From positions 1-39,365 of the forward strand of contig LSSL01000551.1 in assembly GCA_001953115.1 (NCBI GenBank): a DNA stretch of 39,365 bases, written 5' to 3'. Below the pieces are notes generated by a model. It saw only the letters and a list, made by a program, of their open reading frames with translations. It did no database searches and was not told where the DNA came from. Of the stretch, positions 22,862 through 36,252 are shown one piece after another (position 1 is the stretch's first letter; each line of letters begins with the position of its first letter). This DNA comes from Smittium mucronatum (Eukaryota > Kickxellomycota > Harpellomycetes > Harpellales > Legeriomycetaceae). A program made the translations under genes and the position numbers.

Positions 22862-25800
22862 TTATAACTTGGTCGTGAAAAGTTCTAGGAATAAAAAAAA
22901 ATTCTTATTATGTGCAATTTCTCAGAAGTGAAAACTCAATCTAGAAAAAATGCTATATTTAAGATTAAAATCATTGATATGTATGTATAACGAATAAATT
23001 CATCGAAAAAAAAGTGTATGTATAATTTTTACATGCAATTAGAATATATAAACTAATTATTTCACTGAGGATAAAAATCTCATTTATATGACACTTGAAA
23101 TTCTAATATATTATAATTCTGCGATTATATCCTCTTTGGATATGCAGATAAAAATTGATATGAAGAAATAATTTATTCAAAACTCAAGTGTTTTTTGAAG
23201 AGTTTCAATTGTAAATATTTTCTAAAAGTATTAATAATCCATGATTATTGCCACGAGGTGATTTGATCGCTTCTCAAAATTTACGGGTGGTTTTGTAAAA
23301 GCTTTTTAGGTTACAGAAGGTCAAAACCCCGTAAAAAAGGCTCCATATCTCTTTCAGAGATATCCAGAAGTGACGAAAAAGTATTTTTGGTGCCCAGAGT
23401 TGCTTAGATGACCAAAGATCTTCAAATATATTTACGCGAGAAAAATACTTTAAGGATGAAAAACCGACCTGAGGTTAGAAATTCCACAAAAACTGATTAT
23501 AAATCATCAATGGTACAATTTTAAGATTATAAGAGAATTGGACTAACAGTAACATATGAACATATATCTCTTATATTGAAGTATAAAGTGATTGAAAAAG
23601 CTTAATCATGAACTTCCCAAATTATAAATACATTTTAAATGTAAACGCAGAAAGCTTCTTCCAGTCTTAGGACTATGTAAATTGGACCAATAAATCGTAT
23701 TTAATAATTCAAAACTGTTTTTTTGCTTTATATTTTTAAATTATTTCTCAGAAAAACCCCAATTAAATCCAGCATTTTAAGTTTTTCACTCTTCAAATTT
23801 TGAATTTATTTTAAAAGGGCTCATTTAATATTTATGGGTTCTTTAATCAATTTTCCCCAAAAATACACATCTTTTCACCAATATACTACGCCCAGTGCTT
23901 AACTATGAGAGTTTTTCATAAAGTAAGAGTAATTGCGTAACCGCATTATTTGATTTTAATATTTTCATCTTTTAATCGAATATTTGCCGCTTTATGCACA
24001 TTATAATACTAAATATAAACTAATGGAGCTATTTATTTAATAAATATATCCAAATACCACCCTATTACAAGTAAATCGATAAACTATCTTTGGATATTGA
24101 TATGTAGCCTAAATACGGCATTATGAAGTGCAAAAATTTAGTAAAAAAGTAGAAAAAAAGACAATTCTAAGAATTTTTTTATGGAGAAACTTTCCTTAGA
24201 ATCTTAAATATATTTAAAGGGTATATTAAGACGATTTGTAATAATACAATCCCAATTTTTTTTATTTATAAGTATATCAGAGTTGAATAACAAACCTGGT
24301 TGAAAACAGACCAACAGAATTTGGTTATAGTACTAATGAATCCCGCAATATAAATCCTCTGGTTCGATATTTACAATATAATTAAATTCAATTACCTGAT
24401 ATTTTTTTAGGAGACAACTTAATTATAATTAATTAAAAGCGAGAGCAAAATGTGGTTAATTGTAATCGGCGACACTAGATAATCTTTTAAATTTACCAAT
24501 TGACAATTGATAATTCATCAATAATTCGAGGATTTTCTGTATTGTCTATTTTTTTAAAGAAAAATTTAAATTTTCTTAATTTCAACTCTCATCTATTAAG
24601 AAACTATGAAAGTTATATCGTAATCCGGAATCTTCTTTGGGTTGGGAGAGGGGCAGAAATTCTTATATTCATTGAAATAATTTATATTTACCGCATTATT
24701 ACCAATAAAAAACTATTAGTAAAGTGTTTTCAAACCGTTTTGAACTCAAAGATATCTTTTAGTCGGCTGACAGCCTAATCAGAGTGGTATTTACTGCCAA
24801 AATATTTGAAGTAACAAATCAGCTGCATAGAGTAATGAAGTGAATTCATTTGCCTCAAAAATGAATAAAAATGTTGAATTTCATCAATTCAGACTTTACT
24901 AAGGACAATAAATTGGGTATTATTTCTTAAAATAAAGCTTGAAGATAAAGAGATATTATTCTAATATCCACTATGGATCCTATTTTTCTGATATTGATAT
25001 TTACTTGATGGGCGATGAGGGGGTAACCGAGACATAAAAACGCCGGAATTAAAATTATATTTAATTAACTTTGAAAAGTAAGTGTAATTAATGGCCTAAA
25101 TACTCCTTTTGTAGGTGAGAGATATTCATAACCATCTAAAAAAAGGCAAATACCATCCTAAAAAATACAATTAATAAATACTGATTGCTTAGAAAATGGA
25201 ATAAATTTTTATAAACCGAATGTATAGTATGGTATAATTGTGACTAAAAGTAATCTCTAAATATTAAAAAAGGATATTTGGTACTTAATAACCAATTTCC
25301 CGAAATACAGTTAAAATATTGTAAAAAAAAAATTAAATCTATAATTTTAGATAATATATATATAAATAATTTTCTAATGGATATACCGAGTAAAAACTAT
25401 TATGAGATACGAATTTTTTTAAAAATCAGCAGATATATTGGTTTTAGTAGGACACGAGGTCAATAAGTGTTTTATAATACATATATAAGATATTTAATTA
25501 TTTAATTTAGCAAATATGCAAGTTTTGCAAGGTTTAAAATAAAAATACAAGCTATTATACGGTATTTAATGGATATTTAGACGGAAAAAGATGTAAATTT
25601 CATTAAAATTACTATTAAGATCCGTTTTCTCTTAAAGTTTAGTTTATTATTTCGTAAATTGGTATAAATGTAATTAATTTGTACAAAATTATATTGCTGG
25701 TGGTGATATAAGGCTAGTAATATTTTTCCTAAAGAGAAACGCAAGGTATCTCTTATATCAAATTCATGCGATATCAACCTAAAACATTATAATGCACTAA

Positions 25801-28800
25801 CCATTTTGATTTATATAGAGTATATATACCAACCATTTTGTCTGAATATAGCCTCAACTATATAATTGATTACTATTAACTTTATTTTAATAAGATTTTT
25901 TTTAGATTTAGGACTTTAAAAAAAACTTTCGGACTATATTATAAACAATAAGATTCCATATATACCTAAATTTATGGAAATAATTAGTAGTATACCTTAT
26001 TCATAACATTAAATATATGAATTAAGTTTAGCTGCCAATTTAGGAGCTTTAAATACTCGTTTTTTTCCAAAATAATTTCTTTATATCTGCGAGTTTTTAG
26101 ATTTATATTATCTAATTTATCGTAAATCAAGCTCAATAACTAAACTGGAGATAATTACTCTATATCAACTTATAATAACTCGCACAAAGATTTATAATGT
26201 GAAATATAATTTTTTATTGGATAGCTGGAATAACTTGATATATAATTCTTCACTTTTTGAAATAGTTGTAATTCTATGTTATTTCCAAATCAAATTCAAA
26301 AAAAGCACGCTTTGGTGTAAAAAAAAAGTAAAACTGGTTTAGGAAAAATCAATATTAATTATAATAAATGCAAAAACTATTTGAAAATATTAAAAATAAA
26401 TTGATAAAAGGCAAAAATATTTTTTAATAAATTATATTTTAATCCAAAAAAATAAAGGTGATTTGTAACAGTAAAATAAGATTAGTTAAAGTATATTTTT
26501 TAGACTCTTTAAATCATATTTATTAGTTAAATTAAACCAGAAAGTATTAATTACAAATTACAAATGAATTTTCAGAAGATTTCTGCAATAAGAAAATTTA
26601 TAACACGTTTGTTTGTTAAATTGTTTTGAATTATCCTAGACACTCACTCTTTTTTTTTACATTCGATATTTTGATCAAAATTTTTTAAAGCGTGGCTATT
26701 GTTAAAAAATCTCTTTTTCACCTCCTATTTCATGATTCACAAAATGTTTTATATCGGATTAAGCATATGAAAATATAGATTTAGGTATAAAATTTGAGCC
26801 CGTGAATATATAGTTACAACATGTATTATATTGTAACAGGTATCATTATACAAGATGATTGTAAAATTAGACTTTAAAACCCTAAATTCCATCATCTTTT
26901 TAGTTAACCTGTCTATCCAATCGTTGCATTCCTTATATTTATAATTTTTTTCTTTTTGTTTTAAAACTCATAATCCAAAGTTGAGAAAGCCCATTTATAA
27001 TGTTTATTTTAGGAAATCTGGCTTTTATTAGTTTATCAACCAAAACTTTCTCTTTATATATTTCTCTCTGTATATAAGAATAAAAAAATTAAACTATTTT
27101 CATCTATAAATATCAAAAAAATCCCATTATAGTCAAATCCATATAATTTTTTATTTAATAGTTTCTTTTTTGTTTTATTTACAGTGATATCAATTAATTA
27201 GTTTCAATATGGGGTCTTTTTATAGTTATTATTTTGAAATTCCTATTCCTAATTTTAGTTTGCCGAAAAAATAGAGAATAGCATTCCAAAAGATAAACAC
27301 CTTTAGTATTTTTAAATTTTATATATTTCCCTCAATTTTTGTACCAAAAGTTGAAATGAACATCAGGGATTTTTTTTTACACCTGCCTTACCCCACACCC
27401 AATTTTCCGGAATATAACTCATATATTTAGCTCAAACATATAATCTTGGTTATGGATTCAGTGGAAATTTATCTCTGACAAAGGTATTTAATTTATTGCT
27501 GTTATAAAGTAACATGTTTTAATCTTCCTATCTATACATATATTTTTGTTTCTTTTTCCTAAAAAAATTTTTTTTTATAATTTATTATATCTAATATCTT
27601 TTTAAAAATAATTAATAAAAATTTCTCGATATTATAAGTTAAGAATAAATATTTAATTATTAAATCAAATGTATAATTTTTCCTATTAAACAGATATTAC
27701 GCCTATAATTAGTATGAAGCTAATTAAAAAACTGATAGCTGAAAGATGCTGATTTTTTTATAAAGTTTATCTAATTAATATCAATTAATAAACGTCAAAA
27801 AATTATTATATTCATTGATAATATATCCAAAAAACAATTAATTGATAAATAAGATTAAATCAAAGATTTTAATTTAATAACTTTTTTTACTATTTGCTGT
27901 ATCTTGAAATGGCCTTATTTTACTCTCCAAAAACAGATTTACTTTTTATTATTATTATTATTATTATATATCTTTTTTAAAATTGATATCACTTTTTACC
28001 AAATTATTTTTACGTTTGTTATAATTGGTCTTAACTTTTCCAAATAATGTGTAACTTTTTCGAATTTGGATTAGAAATGGTGTATATCTTTAAAAATCAA
28101 TTAAATATTGGCTAAATATTGTTATAAAAATATTTTTTCAACCAAATCTGCATTTTTTTCTAGTTAAAATTAATAAAAAAAGTATTTTTGCAGAAAAAAA
28201 TGATGAAAATAAACCATTATTTCTGTGTAATAATTTTTTTTTGATGATTACTCTTCGTATAATGAGTTCTATTCTTTATGAGATAACTGAATTGAATTTA
28301 TTTTAATTCAAAAATAAGTATAAGTATTTTGAATTTTATTTTCTCTGTTAAATACAAATTAATAAGCATATATATATAAAGCTCACTAAATATATTTAAA
28401 TTTAGATATCTATACAGTTTCAAAAATTCTATGCCGAGACTGAGAATGAATAATATCGTTTCCATGTAATTTAATTCATTTATGGCTTCTATCATCATTT
28501 ATATTATTTATAAATGTAGATATACATACTATTAACTAACTTTTAGTAAATTACCAATTAACTTTATTCTAATACTAAATTAAATATCTATTAAGTAATA
28601 AAATTATATAAAAATTATACTAAAATTCATCTTATTAAAATACGCGAGAAAAATTGAGGCACCATCAAGACATATTATTAGCCTCCTGTATTTTTCAAAA
28701 TACAGTCACTAAAAATTTATTTCTGGTATAAAAAATCGAGTGGATAAATTTATGGATTGCAGGTTTGGGATAATTGATTAAATAATTTCCAAATAAAATA

Positions 28801-28940
28801 AATGAAATTCATAAAGTTTATCTTATAATTTAATTCATCAAATTAAAATAGGGTCTAAGAAAAATACCAATAATTACTCAAAATTCGGTTAGAGAATCAA
28901 AATCCATTTCTTTTTGATTTCACTTGAGGAGTTCAAATGG
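22862..28940. other. Very AT-rich gene desert
   Basis: About 6 kb of extreme AT richness without a recognisable gene, RNA or element. Open frames are short and Ile/Asn/Lys/Tyr-rich, as random AT-rich DNA gives. A short (TTA)n run lies at 27947-27967. Sequence of this kind is often eroded mobile DNA, but nothing is legible here. Confidence 0.6.
27947..27967. repeat. (TTA)n microsatellite
   Basis: About seven perfect trinucleotide units within the AT-rich desert. Confidence 0.85.
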
Positions 28941-28953
28941 TATATCCTACTAT

Positions 28954-29162
28954 TTTTTTTTTTGTATCACGGAATTTTATTGTATGATAACTTCATTAAA
29001 AAATATACTAAAAAAATATGAAAAAAAGAAAAATTCATATAGAAAAGACTATTATCCTAACTACAATAAGCTCATCTTCCGGAATACCGGCTGCGTACCT
29101 ACGGGAAAAGGATTCAATACACCAACCATAAGAACCCCCCCCCCTGGCATTGCTTCAAGTAA
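28954..29162 (-). mobile_element. 5'-truncated copy 3 of the retroposon, with target-site duplication
   Basis: Only the 3'-terminal 200 bp are present. On the plus strand a T-run is followed by GTATCACGGAATTTTATTG, and the homology ends at GGCATTGCTTCAA. The 13-bp direct repeat TATATCCTACTAT flanks it exactly (28941-28953 and 29163-29175). This combination (5' truncation, A-tail, duplication) is the signature of LINE-mediated retroposition. It is very similar to copy 2, so it is among the younger insertions. Confidence 0.93.
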
Positions 29163-29304
29163 TATATCCTACTATAAGAATGAAAAAATACCTTATATTT
29201 GAGACAATTATTTTTAAATTAGCTTATGGAAAAGATAGGAATTTATGGAGTACTAAAATTTCCGATTATATTATAAATGTTAGATTTGATAACTCCAAAT
29301 AATG

Positions 29305-29309
<5 letters not shown>

Positions 29310-29336
<27 letters not shown>
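29310..29336. repeat. (TA)n microsatellite
   Basis: About 13 perfect dinucleotide units in otherwise AT-rich sequence; no associated gene. Confidence 0.95.
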
Positions 29337-29704
29337 GACTTCAAAGATGGCATAAATTTTAGTTAAATCCAATAAAAACACGAATTTTCTTATAATATAT
29401 TGATTTGATTAATAAAATTTGTGTTTTATAAAAAAAAATCACCATTCAACTTGAAAGGTTAATTGGAAAAGTCATAAATATTGTGTACAATTTTGGTAAA
29501 AAAAATAAACCTATGGATACTTCTATTACATCGTTTGTCATAAAAAAACTTTGAAATAAAATCCGGCATTTATTAATTTGGATTCAAAGATATATACATA
29601 ATTTTTAAATATTAACAGAAGAAATAATCATGGAACCTGCTTATATATATAAATTTCAATTTAGTCTAATAAGAAAATTTTTTAGTTTATATTGAATAAT
29701 TGTA

Positions 29705-31478
29705 TTTTTTTTCCTCGGATGTTTATTTAAAAAATATAAAAATAGTATAAAACATATTTAAAAAAGTTTCAAAAAATGAAATATTTTTGAAAAATATCAT
29801 TTCATACACCCCTCCACCGCTCTAACGGCACCTTACCCACTGGGCATTGATTCAAGGGGGATGGTGATTTGCTTATACTCTTAAGTATAAGTTATCGGGA
29901 AACACAGATGCCATCCAAAAATCGGGCTGTATCCAACTCGAAATTTTGATCGGCGGTGCCAGCGCGAAGTTTTCTCAAAGATTTTTTAGACCCCCCTCCT
30001 CTCCCCAAAGAATTTTTCCAACTATTTCCAACCTAAATTCATTGACTGAGAAAAAACATTATTCTCTTTAATTTCCGATCGTTGCGGTCAAAAAACGTCC
30101 GATTCTCCGTGATTTGATCTAATTCCATCGGGTACAGTCAAGAAGTATGTATTCAACAGTATGTGGTTCATTTAGAATGCAGCGGAGGAAAAAAATATTT
30201 AAATTTTTACGGGATGATTTTTGAGTTTTCCAGTTTCTGTACGGTCCAGAAGCTACACATCCGCATTTTCCCAATTTCTTCTAAACCCAATTTTATCTCA
30301 GAGTGCAAGGCAATGGAGTCGATCCAGTTATCTTTATTTTTTATTTTTATATACCGGGAACAGCGGTGTATTTTTGATCGATTATTTCTTAGTTTTATTT
30401 CGCCCAATGATATGACAGTTTTCCCAGCTTCATTTTTTTCACAATAATTTTTTATCCATCTGGAGCTCCCAGATACCCAGGTGGACTTTTTTGACCTGAT
30501 TGGGGTTTTTAATAAATCGGCTATCCGTGTTTTGGAGGTGGTCTGCTTGTGATATTCACGCTCATGAGCTGTGCTTGTCCTGGTTAATATCGATAGAATA
30601 CCCTATTCTCCCCTAATTCGGTACATAGCAGCGTTTCGGCTGACTTTGTCTACTAACCGAATATATTTATCGATATCTGTTTGGATGGGTTTGTGCCTAG
30701 AATCACTCATCCCGAATTTATCTCCTCCATAGCAGCCAATTGGCATTAGCACTTAGTATATGAAATTGATTTTCAGTGCTGTAAGCACATCAGCCTGTTT
30801 TGAAAATTCATACGCAGCAAAAAAAGCGTTAGTGACCTTGGTTTTATTGTTATTAATGGTCTCTGATACGTTCCATTGGCTATTCATCATATACCCCAAG
30901 TGCTGGTATGAGTCAGCCCGAGCTATAGCTTGACTTTGAATAGTTGGGTTATTATTCCAATCAGTGCCTATATCCATGATTTCGCATTTTTGGAATTTAT
31001 TTTCATTTCCCAAGTGTCAGACCAGGCGTTAATGGCATCTAATGATTTTTTGTAAATTTTTTTTGGAATCGTCCAATAGGACTGCATCATCGGCTTAAGG
31101 CAGTCCAGGAATTTTTTGATACATTCCGGTCACCTCTACCCCAATGACATCTTTAAAAATATCATTAATGTGGAGATAGAACAAAATATGCAATTTTGGG
31201 CATCCTTTGTGGATATGCAAAGATATTTCGAAGTTTAGGATATCTCGTCGCCAACCCTGACCGATTTTCTGGTTTTTGTATAGGCCGTTTATAGTATTTA
31301 GCAATTTACCACCGATACCGATGAATCTAAGCTTGTGTATTAGGGCCATTTTTGATACCCTATCATATGCCTTGATGTATTCTATATAGCAGATACAGAT
31401 TTTAAGATTTTTGAGTTTCCACCGCTTGAAAATTTCATAGAGTGTGGTTGCTTGAGCAGATTGAAAAATTGCAGATCA
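29705..31478 (-). pseudogene. 5'-truncated LINE (non-LTR retrotransposon), reverse transcriptase to poly(A)
   Basis: Minus-strand frames, broken by stops and shifts, follow the order of a LINE ORF2. At about 31460-31350: EIFKRWKLKNLK and YIEYIKAYDRV (RT motif A; the catalytic Asp is Glu). Then KLRFIGIGGKLLNTINGLYKNQK, shortened here to its core IGGKLLNTINGLYKNQK, HKGCPKLHILFYLHINDIF (motif B) and at about 31083-31094 ADDAVLL (motif C, YADD with its Tyr codon now a stop). Next come the thumb and connection region (GTDWNNNP, SYQHLGYM, LMPIGCYGGD, YHKQTTSKTRIADLL) and, near 30130-30160, VEYILLDCTRW, a C-terminal zinc-motif type. The end is a G-rich trailer, AATAAACATCCGAGG and an A-run at 29712-29705. 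It stops abruptly near 31478, so the N-terminal and endonuclease parts are missing. It cannot encode a working enzyme. Confidence 0.88.
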
Positions 31479-33502
31479 AAATAAATGATTATAATAATCA
31501 TTTTAAATAAAAAAAAATAATAAGGTATGTATTTCATTCTTTTAAAACAAAAATATAAAAATATGCTAAATCTTGCCGGGTGTATCAATTATTTATTATT
31601 TTATGCAAGTATGAATAATATAAAGTCAGTTCACAGAAATATTTAGATTTTAACATTGTTTTTAAAGATATTATTAGCATATTCCCAAAAATAATTTAAA
31701 TTTTATATATATATAACGAAAAATACGTATAATTTATATTATTATAACATAAATTTATTAATTGATATCTTAAATTAATTAAAAAGTTGAGTCATTCCTG
31801 AGATAAACTCAGAAAGCTCTTAGCCAAAATTTACATATGTACCATTACTATTGGTTTTACAAAAGGTTCAAATTTTGGTAAAATAGATGTCTCCTGTACC
31901 AGATATTTTGGAAATATGTTGTAGAAAATAATACACATATTTCGTAGTTATATATTCTGGAAAAAAAGGCATTGTTTGATATAATTAAAAAAATTCCAGA
32001 AATACATTATATTATATTGAAAATTTTCGAGTCGTTATGGGGTGTCTTTCAGCTTGAAAAATAAATTGTTTTTTGATTCTATTTGCTGTTTCAAATAAAA
32101 TATTCTTGAAATGAAAGAATATGTGGTCAATTTTATATAGTGTGAAATAGAAAAAAATGATCCTATACGAAAACAAGTTGGAAGTTATGATCAAATTTAG
32201 TAATCTCAAGATTAATATATGATAAAAAAAAATTCTTAAAAACAAGATATTTTTGTGTGAGTTTATAGCTCCAACGAATTATATTAAAATTTTGGATACC
32301 GAAATAATAAAATCTACCATAAAAACTAAAGATTCTTCTGTATGAAAATTAATACAGCGTTGATTTAAAAAACGGGCCAGGAATTTAAAGTGTGAAACCC
32401 ATAATACAACTATATATTGAAAAATAAATAAAAGAAACATATCAACAGCCCGCCAGTAGAAAAATAACCAGGATCAATACTCATTTATTAAAATCCAATA
32501 CAGATATAGGACTACAGAACATAGGAAATATGTGAATTTATATGTTTATGGGCTCAAGACCATAGTATAACATAAAAATTTACAATAAAAATTCAAAAAT
32601 ATTTTTCTATTCTGCAAACTTTATGCGTTTTAAGCTATTGATAACATCCTCCCGAGATACAGAAGATGAAAAAAAAATCATCAGAGAAACAATATTGGTT
32701 GGTTAATATCCGCGCTAAACCGCACACGCTAATGAAAAAACTTTCCTGTTTCAATTAATCCAGTTGATAATAGCTGTAAAAGCAATTTTTTTGGGAGTGA
32801 TTGTGATTTAACTCGTCTTTGGGTCGGTACCGATAAATTAAAGTATGTTCTGAAAAAAAGCCGAACTTATGATTGGAATCCGCGTTTCCATAACAAATAA
32901 AAAAAAAATTCATAATTCTTAAACTCAATTGAAAATTTTTTTACGTGTTATAAATCAGTTGTATACAAAAAGGGTTATTTTATCAAAAAAACCAATTAGG
33001 GTGGGGGGTTTCACTTTTTTCGAATTTTTTAAATAGTTTTTATCAGTTTTTAAATATTTTAAAATAAATTTCACATAAAAAAAATAATCCAAAAAGCCTA
33101 AGTACAATTTTTTAAATCATTATTTATACTTCTGATATCACTTTTTATATTTTAACAGCCCAAAAGCAAATCGAATTCTTATCAGCGAAAGTTCACACAG
33201 AATATTTTATTATTTGAAATAATAAAATAATTAACGATTAGAATTGAAGAGATTTTTTATTAGCAGAATAGAAGCAGTAATTTCCGTTTCTCCTGCCCTA
33301 AAGAGGCTTAAAAAAAAAAATTGAATTTTCTTTATCGAATAATCATTGAAATAATTCCTATCTATCACTCAATAGATACAGATTCGGTAGGAAGGAATGT
33401 GTTTAGAGGGTTGAGGAACGAAGATTTAGAAAGTTTTCCATTCTTTTTAAGACAAATAGGTAATTATTTGAACCCTATAAAGTTTAAATATCCATAAATA
33501 CA
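31479..33502. other. AT-rich gene-free stretch
   Basis: About 2 kb without a recognisable gene or element. Short frames only. A near-palindrome (AAATGATTATAATAATCATTT, split around its centre) lies at about 31486-31506, just beyond the LINE truncation point. Confidence 0.5.
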
Positions 33503-33693
33503 TGAAGCAATACTTGGATTCTACCATCGTTGGGTTGATGGAGGAACCCTCTATATACGCAGCCGGTAGACCGACAAAGAAAATCATCCAAGTTTCTGAT
33601 ACTGATATTTTTTATAAGAATTTTTATATCTTTATGTTTTTTTAGTATATTTTTTACAGAAATCATCTTTCAATAAAATTCAGTGAAAAAAAA
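33503..33693 (+). mobile_element. 5'-truncated, older copy 4 of the retroposon
   Basis: Blocks GAAGCAAT, ACGCAGCCGGTAG, TTTTTTTAGTATATTTTTTA and CAATAAAATTCAGTG followed by eight A match the 3' third of copy 2 in the same order. It has diverged more than copy 3, and no target-site duplication can be recognised. Confidence 0.75.
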
Positions 33694-36252
33694 CCCACAT
33701 TTTTTTATTATTTTTTTTATTGTAACTTTTTAAAAAAATTGAAATGAATTAACTATAAAAAGAAATTACACAAATATGATGCAAGTTTTTTTTAGATGTA
33801 GTGAATATTTATTTTAATTGGATAAAAATGATATGTTTGCATATACTTATCTTTTAGTTGTTTATAACTTTATTAAGGCATTAAATATCAAATTCAATTT
33901 TTTTTTTAAATATTTTAAATAAACCGAAATGCCAATCTTTCTTAAATTTGAACATAAAACAAATTTTAATCTCAGAGTCGCAACAAATTAGTGGGATTTC
34001 ACTGAAATTTGATAAAAACGCTACAGAAAACTTATATTCAAGATTTTCAAAGGAATTATAATTTTAAAAAAAGGCCAAATAAATTATAAAAAACGGGTGG
34101 GGGGTTATATCAACATTTTTATGCGCTCTAATGAAAACTGGGCTGTTAGTTGATTGTTCCAGGGAGCTCTATGAAGGAAAATAGCATCATATATCAGCAA
34201 AGAGAAGGGCGTTGAATAATTGGTTTTTATTTTTATTTTTTTGAATTGCTAAAATCTAGAGCACCCATTTCCTACATATTGAATAATAAACTGATTTTAT
34301 TATTGGTATTGATGTTTATAGCTTAACGATTAGTAGCCGAATTGACGGCTTATATGTGTATAGCTTGAAATATTTTATGGCTTAAATAATTAGAGCAAGC
34401 TAAAAGGGATTACTAGCAGGTTTTTATTTTTTTATTTCAGCTTTCAAATTTTATTTTTGTCTGGGATTGAGTTATCTTCATCAAGTATCTAACGCGAGAT
34501 ATTTTAGACTTCCCAAGATGCTATGATGAGTAATTTATAAAAATTTATATAGAATAACCAGGCTATTGCTTGGTCTCTAACGAAAAAACTACCCTTGAAA
34601 TCCACATCTATCTGTGTAAGAAGGGGGCTGGGGTGATCATTGTAAAAAGAGGGAACAGAAAAATCAAAGTAACAAATATATTAGATTTTCTAGAATACTA
34701 TAGTTTTAAAAAAAGCGGATCATGATTATCTTTAAGATTTCAAATATAGTGGACGGTTTTAATCTTTTGACAATATTGATCGAAGTGAAGGGTGGAGGAT
34801 GTCTGAGCCAATCCCCAAAGGCATGTGGCTGTTTTGGAAATATAGATGCATTGGATGGCAAGTTTTCACAAATTTATTAAATATGAGTTTAGGGCTTTTT
34901 ATGGCATTTCCAAACACTTATTTGTAAATTAAAAGGGTATATGTATAGAAGGCTTGGGATTCATACGTTTTAATTACTTTACTTTTTGGGAGAATGCTGC
35001 AAAATGGGGGTTTTATGGCGACGATGAAAAGTAACGAGGTCATATTTTTTGCAGTCTTGGTCAGAGTTTGGCTGTCTGTATATCCAGATAGGTAAAAGGA
35101 GATGGTGGGCATTGGTTAATTGTATATAGTAAAGCATTTCTTGCTCCTCCTAGTACAGAGCAAGCTAAAATATATTAGTAAGGGGAGTCAGGTTGGGATA
35201 TTCCCTTAAAGTATGAAATACGAATGATAGTAATTATTTTGTCCAAAAGTCTACGCGGGATAAATATTTGAATCAGTTAATTATTGGAAATCTGATGGAT
35301 GTCAAGCTTATATAATTTTTCATAGGGACATGGTTCTGCTTTTGTAAAGGGGATTGAGCATAGGATTAATCAGCAGTGCCGCGTTTTTTTTACCAAAAAT
35401 AAAGATAGCGAGGAAGTTTATAGAAGGATTCTAATATATATATTTTTTTCTATTAAAAAAAGAGGATTCTCTTTACCAGGCTAGTATTCCGCCAGAGCGC
35501 TTTGTCGAAAGATAGCATAAAACTAAAAAGTTGTTTATAGAAGGGATAAATTAAGAAAAAATAAGACCATAAAAATGAATCAGGATTTTGACCCAAGACA
35601 GCTGTTCTTAATATTCATAAAGATATGTGTTATGAATTTGATCATTTGAGCAGAATAGCTAATTAAAGGTTTTACGATGCTTTATTGGTAGTTACAAGCG
35701 ATGATGTTTAGGATAAAAATGAAACATAATACCAAGCTTATTGCTCTGATATGGTACAGTGGCATTTCAATAACACAAATGGTTACTGTTAAATCAATGA
35801 ATGTATACTCATCGCAGAATTGCAGTTAGTGTACAAATACCTTAGTTTAAAAATGATAAATAGTAAATATGGTTTAAACACTTTTAGCTGAAAAACAAAT
35901 AAAAAAGAAAAGTGGATATTGTGGTATTAGCTTTACATAAAGGACTGTATCTGTTGGTTGTTATAACTAATACTCTTACTTTTTAAACAGGAAACGACCA
36001 GGGCTGGTTATTAGGGAAAAAAAATCCCGGGAATTTTTCTAGGCTTTCTTATACAAATCGCACTTTGAAATGGAGTTTATAAAACAAAAAATATGAGTGG
36101 AATATAAGAGAAAAAACAGGAAATATTCAGGTGTTGCAGAATTCTAATAATATTGAGATTTTGGAAATAAAAAAGGGGATACTAACGAAGGAATTACTCA
36201 AGCGGGTTTATTATATAGATATGGTGTGGAAAATTAGAAAAGGCGGAAAGGG
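33694..36252. other. Gene-free stretch upstream of the SmF 3' end
   Basis: AT-rich at first; from about 34.0 kb the plus strand becomes G-rich and C-poor (17 G and 5 C in 34741-34800). No credible gene, RNA or element was seen. Confidence 0.5.
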
